Source: an uncultured Rhodospirillales bacterium
GTDB lineage: Bacteria > Pseudomonadota > Alphaproteobacteria > Rhodospirillales > Casp-alpha2
Direction of reading: 5' to 3'
Assembly (NCBI GenBank): GCA_938074585.1
Contig: CALJEW010000077.1
Location: forward strand, 1-5,618
Length of the DNA: 5,618 nucleotides
Shown: positions 5,542 through 5,618 of the stretch, in pieces
How positions within the stretch are numbered: the first letter of the stretch is position 1
Layout of the letters: every line of letters begins with the position of its first letter
Translations under genes and position numbers: made by a program
Notes under the pieces: generated by a model
What the model was told of the DNA's origin: nothing
The model's database searches: none
What the model saw: the letters and a program-made list of their open reading frames with translations, nothing else

Positions 5542-5568
5542 TATTAAATCTATTAAATCTATTAAATA
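5542..5568 (+). repeat. Three tandem 9-bp units TATTAAATC
   Basis: Units are at 5542-5550 and 5551-5559 (both TATTAAATC), then 5560-5568 (TATTAAATA). They lie in a very AT-rich stretch (about 5490-5600) downstream of the operon terminator. Between the terminator and the window edge I see no gene with a convincing start, ribosome site and length. The stretch may be the upstream or downstream region of the next gene. Confidence 0.6.
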
Positions 5569-5618
5569 ATCAATATATAAATTATATTAAATAAACCTTC
5601 TGGCGAATTTCGGCATAC

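Noticed and set aside
5580..5618. Minus-strand frame at the right edge, ending YAEIRQKVYLI then stop, as the C-terminus of a converging gene
   Set aside because: Only about 11 codons are visible and all frames there are equally short. It cannot be supported without the sequence beyond the edge.

Overview
The window looks chromosomal and comes from an alphaproteobacterium with moderate to low GC. Two blocks support this: fabD-fabG on the minus strand, and rpsF-rpsR-DUF2232-rplI on the plus strand. In many alphaproteobacteria these two blocks sit back to back. The form of the S6, S18 and FabD proteins and the CTTGAC-like -35 boxes fit the same group. The wording of the S6 N-terminus suggests a Rhodospirillales-like or related marine lineage, but that placement is only an impression.

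Layout. Positions 1-402 (minus) hold the N-terminal 134 codons of fabG, cut by the window edge. Positions 428-1369 (minus) hold complete fabD, with a likely promoter of its own at about 1406-1433. Positions 1439-2575 (minus) hold a PLP-dependent fold-type III enzyme of the D-threonine aldolase / D-serine dehydratase family. Positions 2576-3001 form a 426-base divergent gap. It is not empty: about 2601-2815 (plus) is a decayed, frameshifted C-terminus of a sensor histidine kinase ATPase domain, followed by a probable rpsF promoter and a structured leader. Positions 3002-5390 (plus) hold rpsF (TTG start), rpsR (4-base overlap), a DUF2232 polytopic membrane protein and rplI. A strong intrinsic terminator with a UUCG loop follows at 5414-5448. 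The last 170 bases are AT-rich, contain a 9-bp triplet repeat, and show no supported gene.

How the genes work together. FabD loads malonyl groups onto acyl carrier protein and FabG reduces the resulting 3-ketoacyl-ACP, so the left block is fatty-acid elongation. The right block makes three ribosomal proteins (S6 and S18 are partners on the 30S platform; L9 is on the 50S) together with a conserved membrane protein of unknown role. The aldolase-like gene belongs to neither pathway. Together with the kinase relic it separates two blocks that are usually adjacent, so this junction looks like a place where genes have been inserted and lost. I see no mobile element, CRISPR array, tRNA or rRNA, and no convincing new multi-gene system. 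The most notable items are the kinase relic, the inserted aldolase gene, the rpsF leader, and the repeat-plus-hairpin region before rplI.
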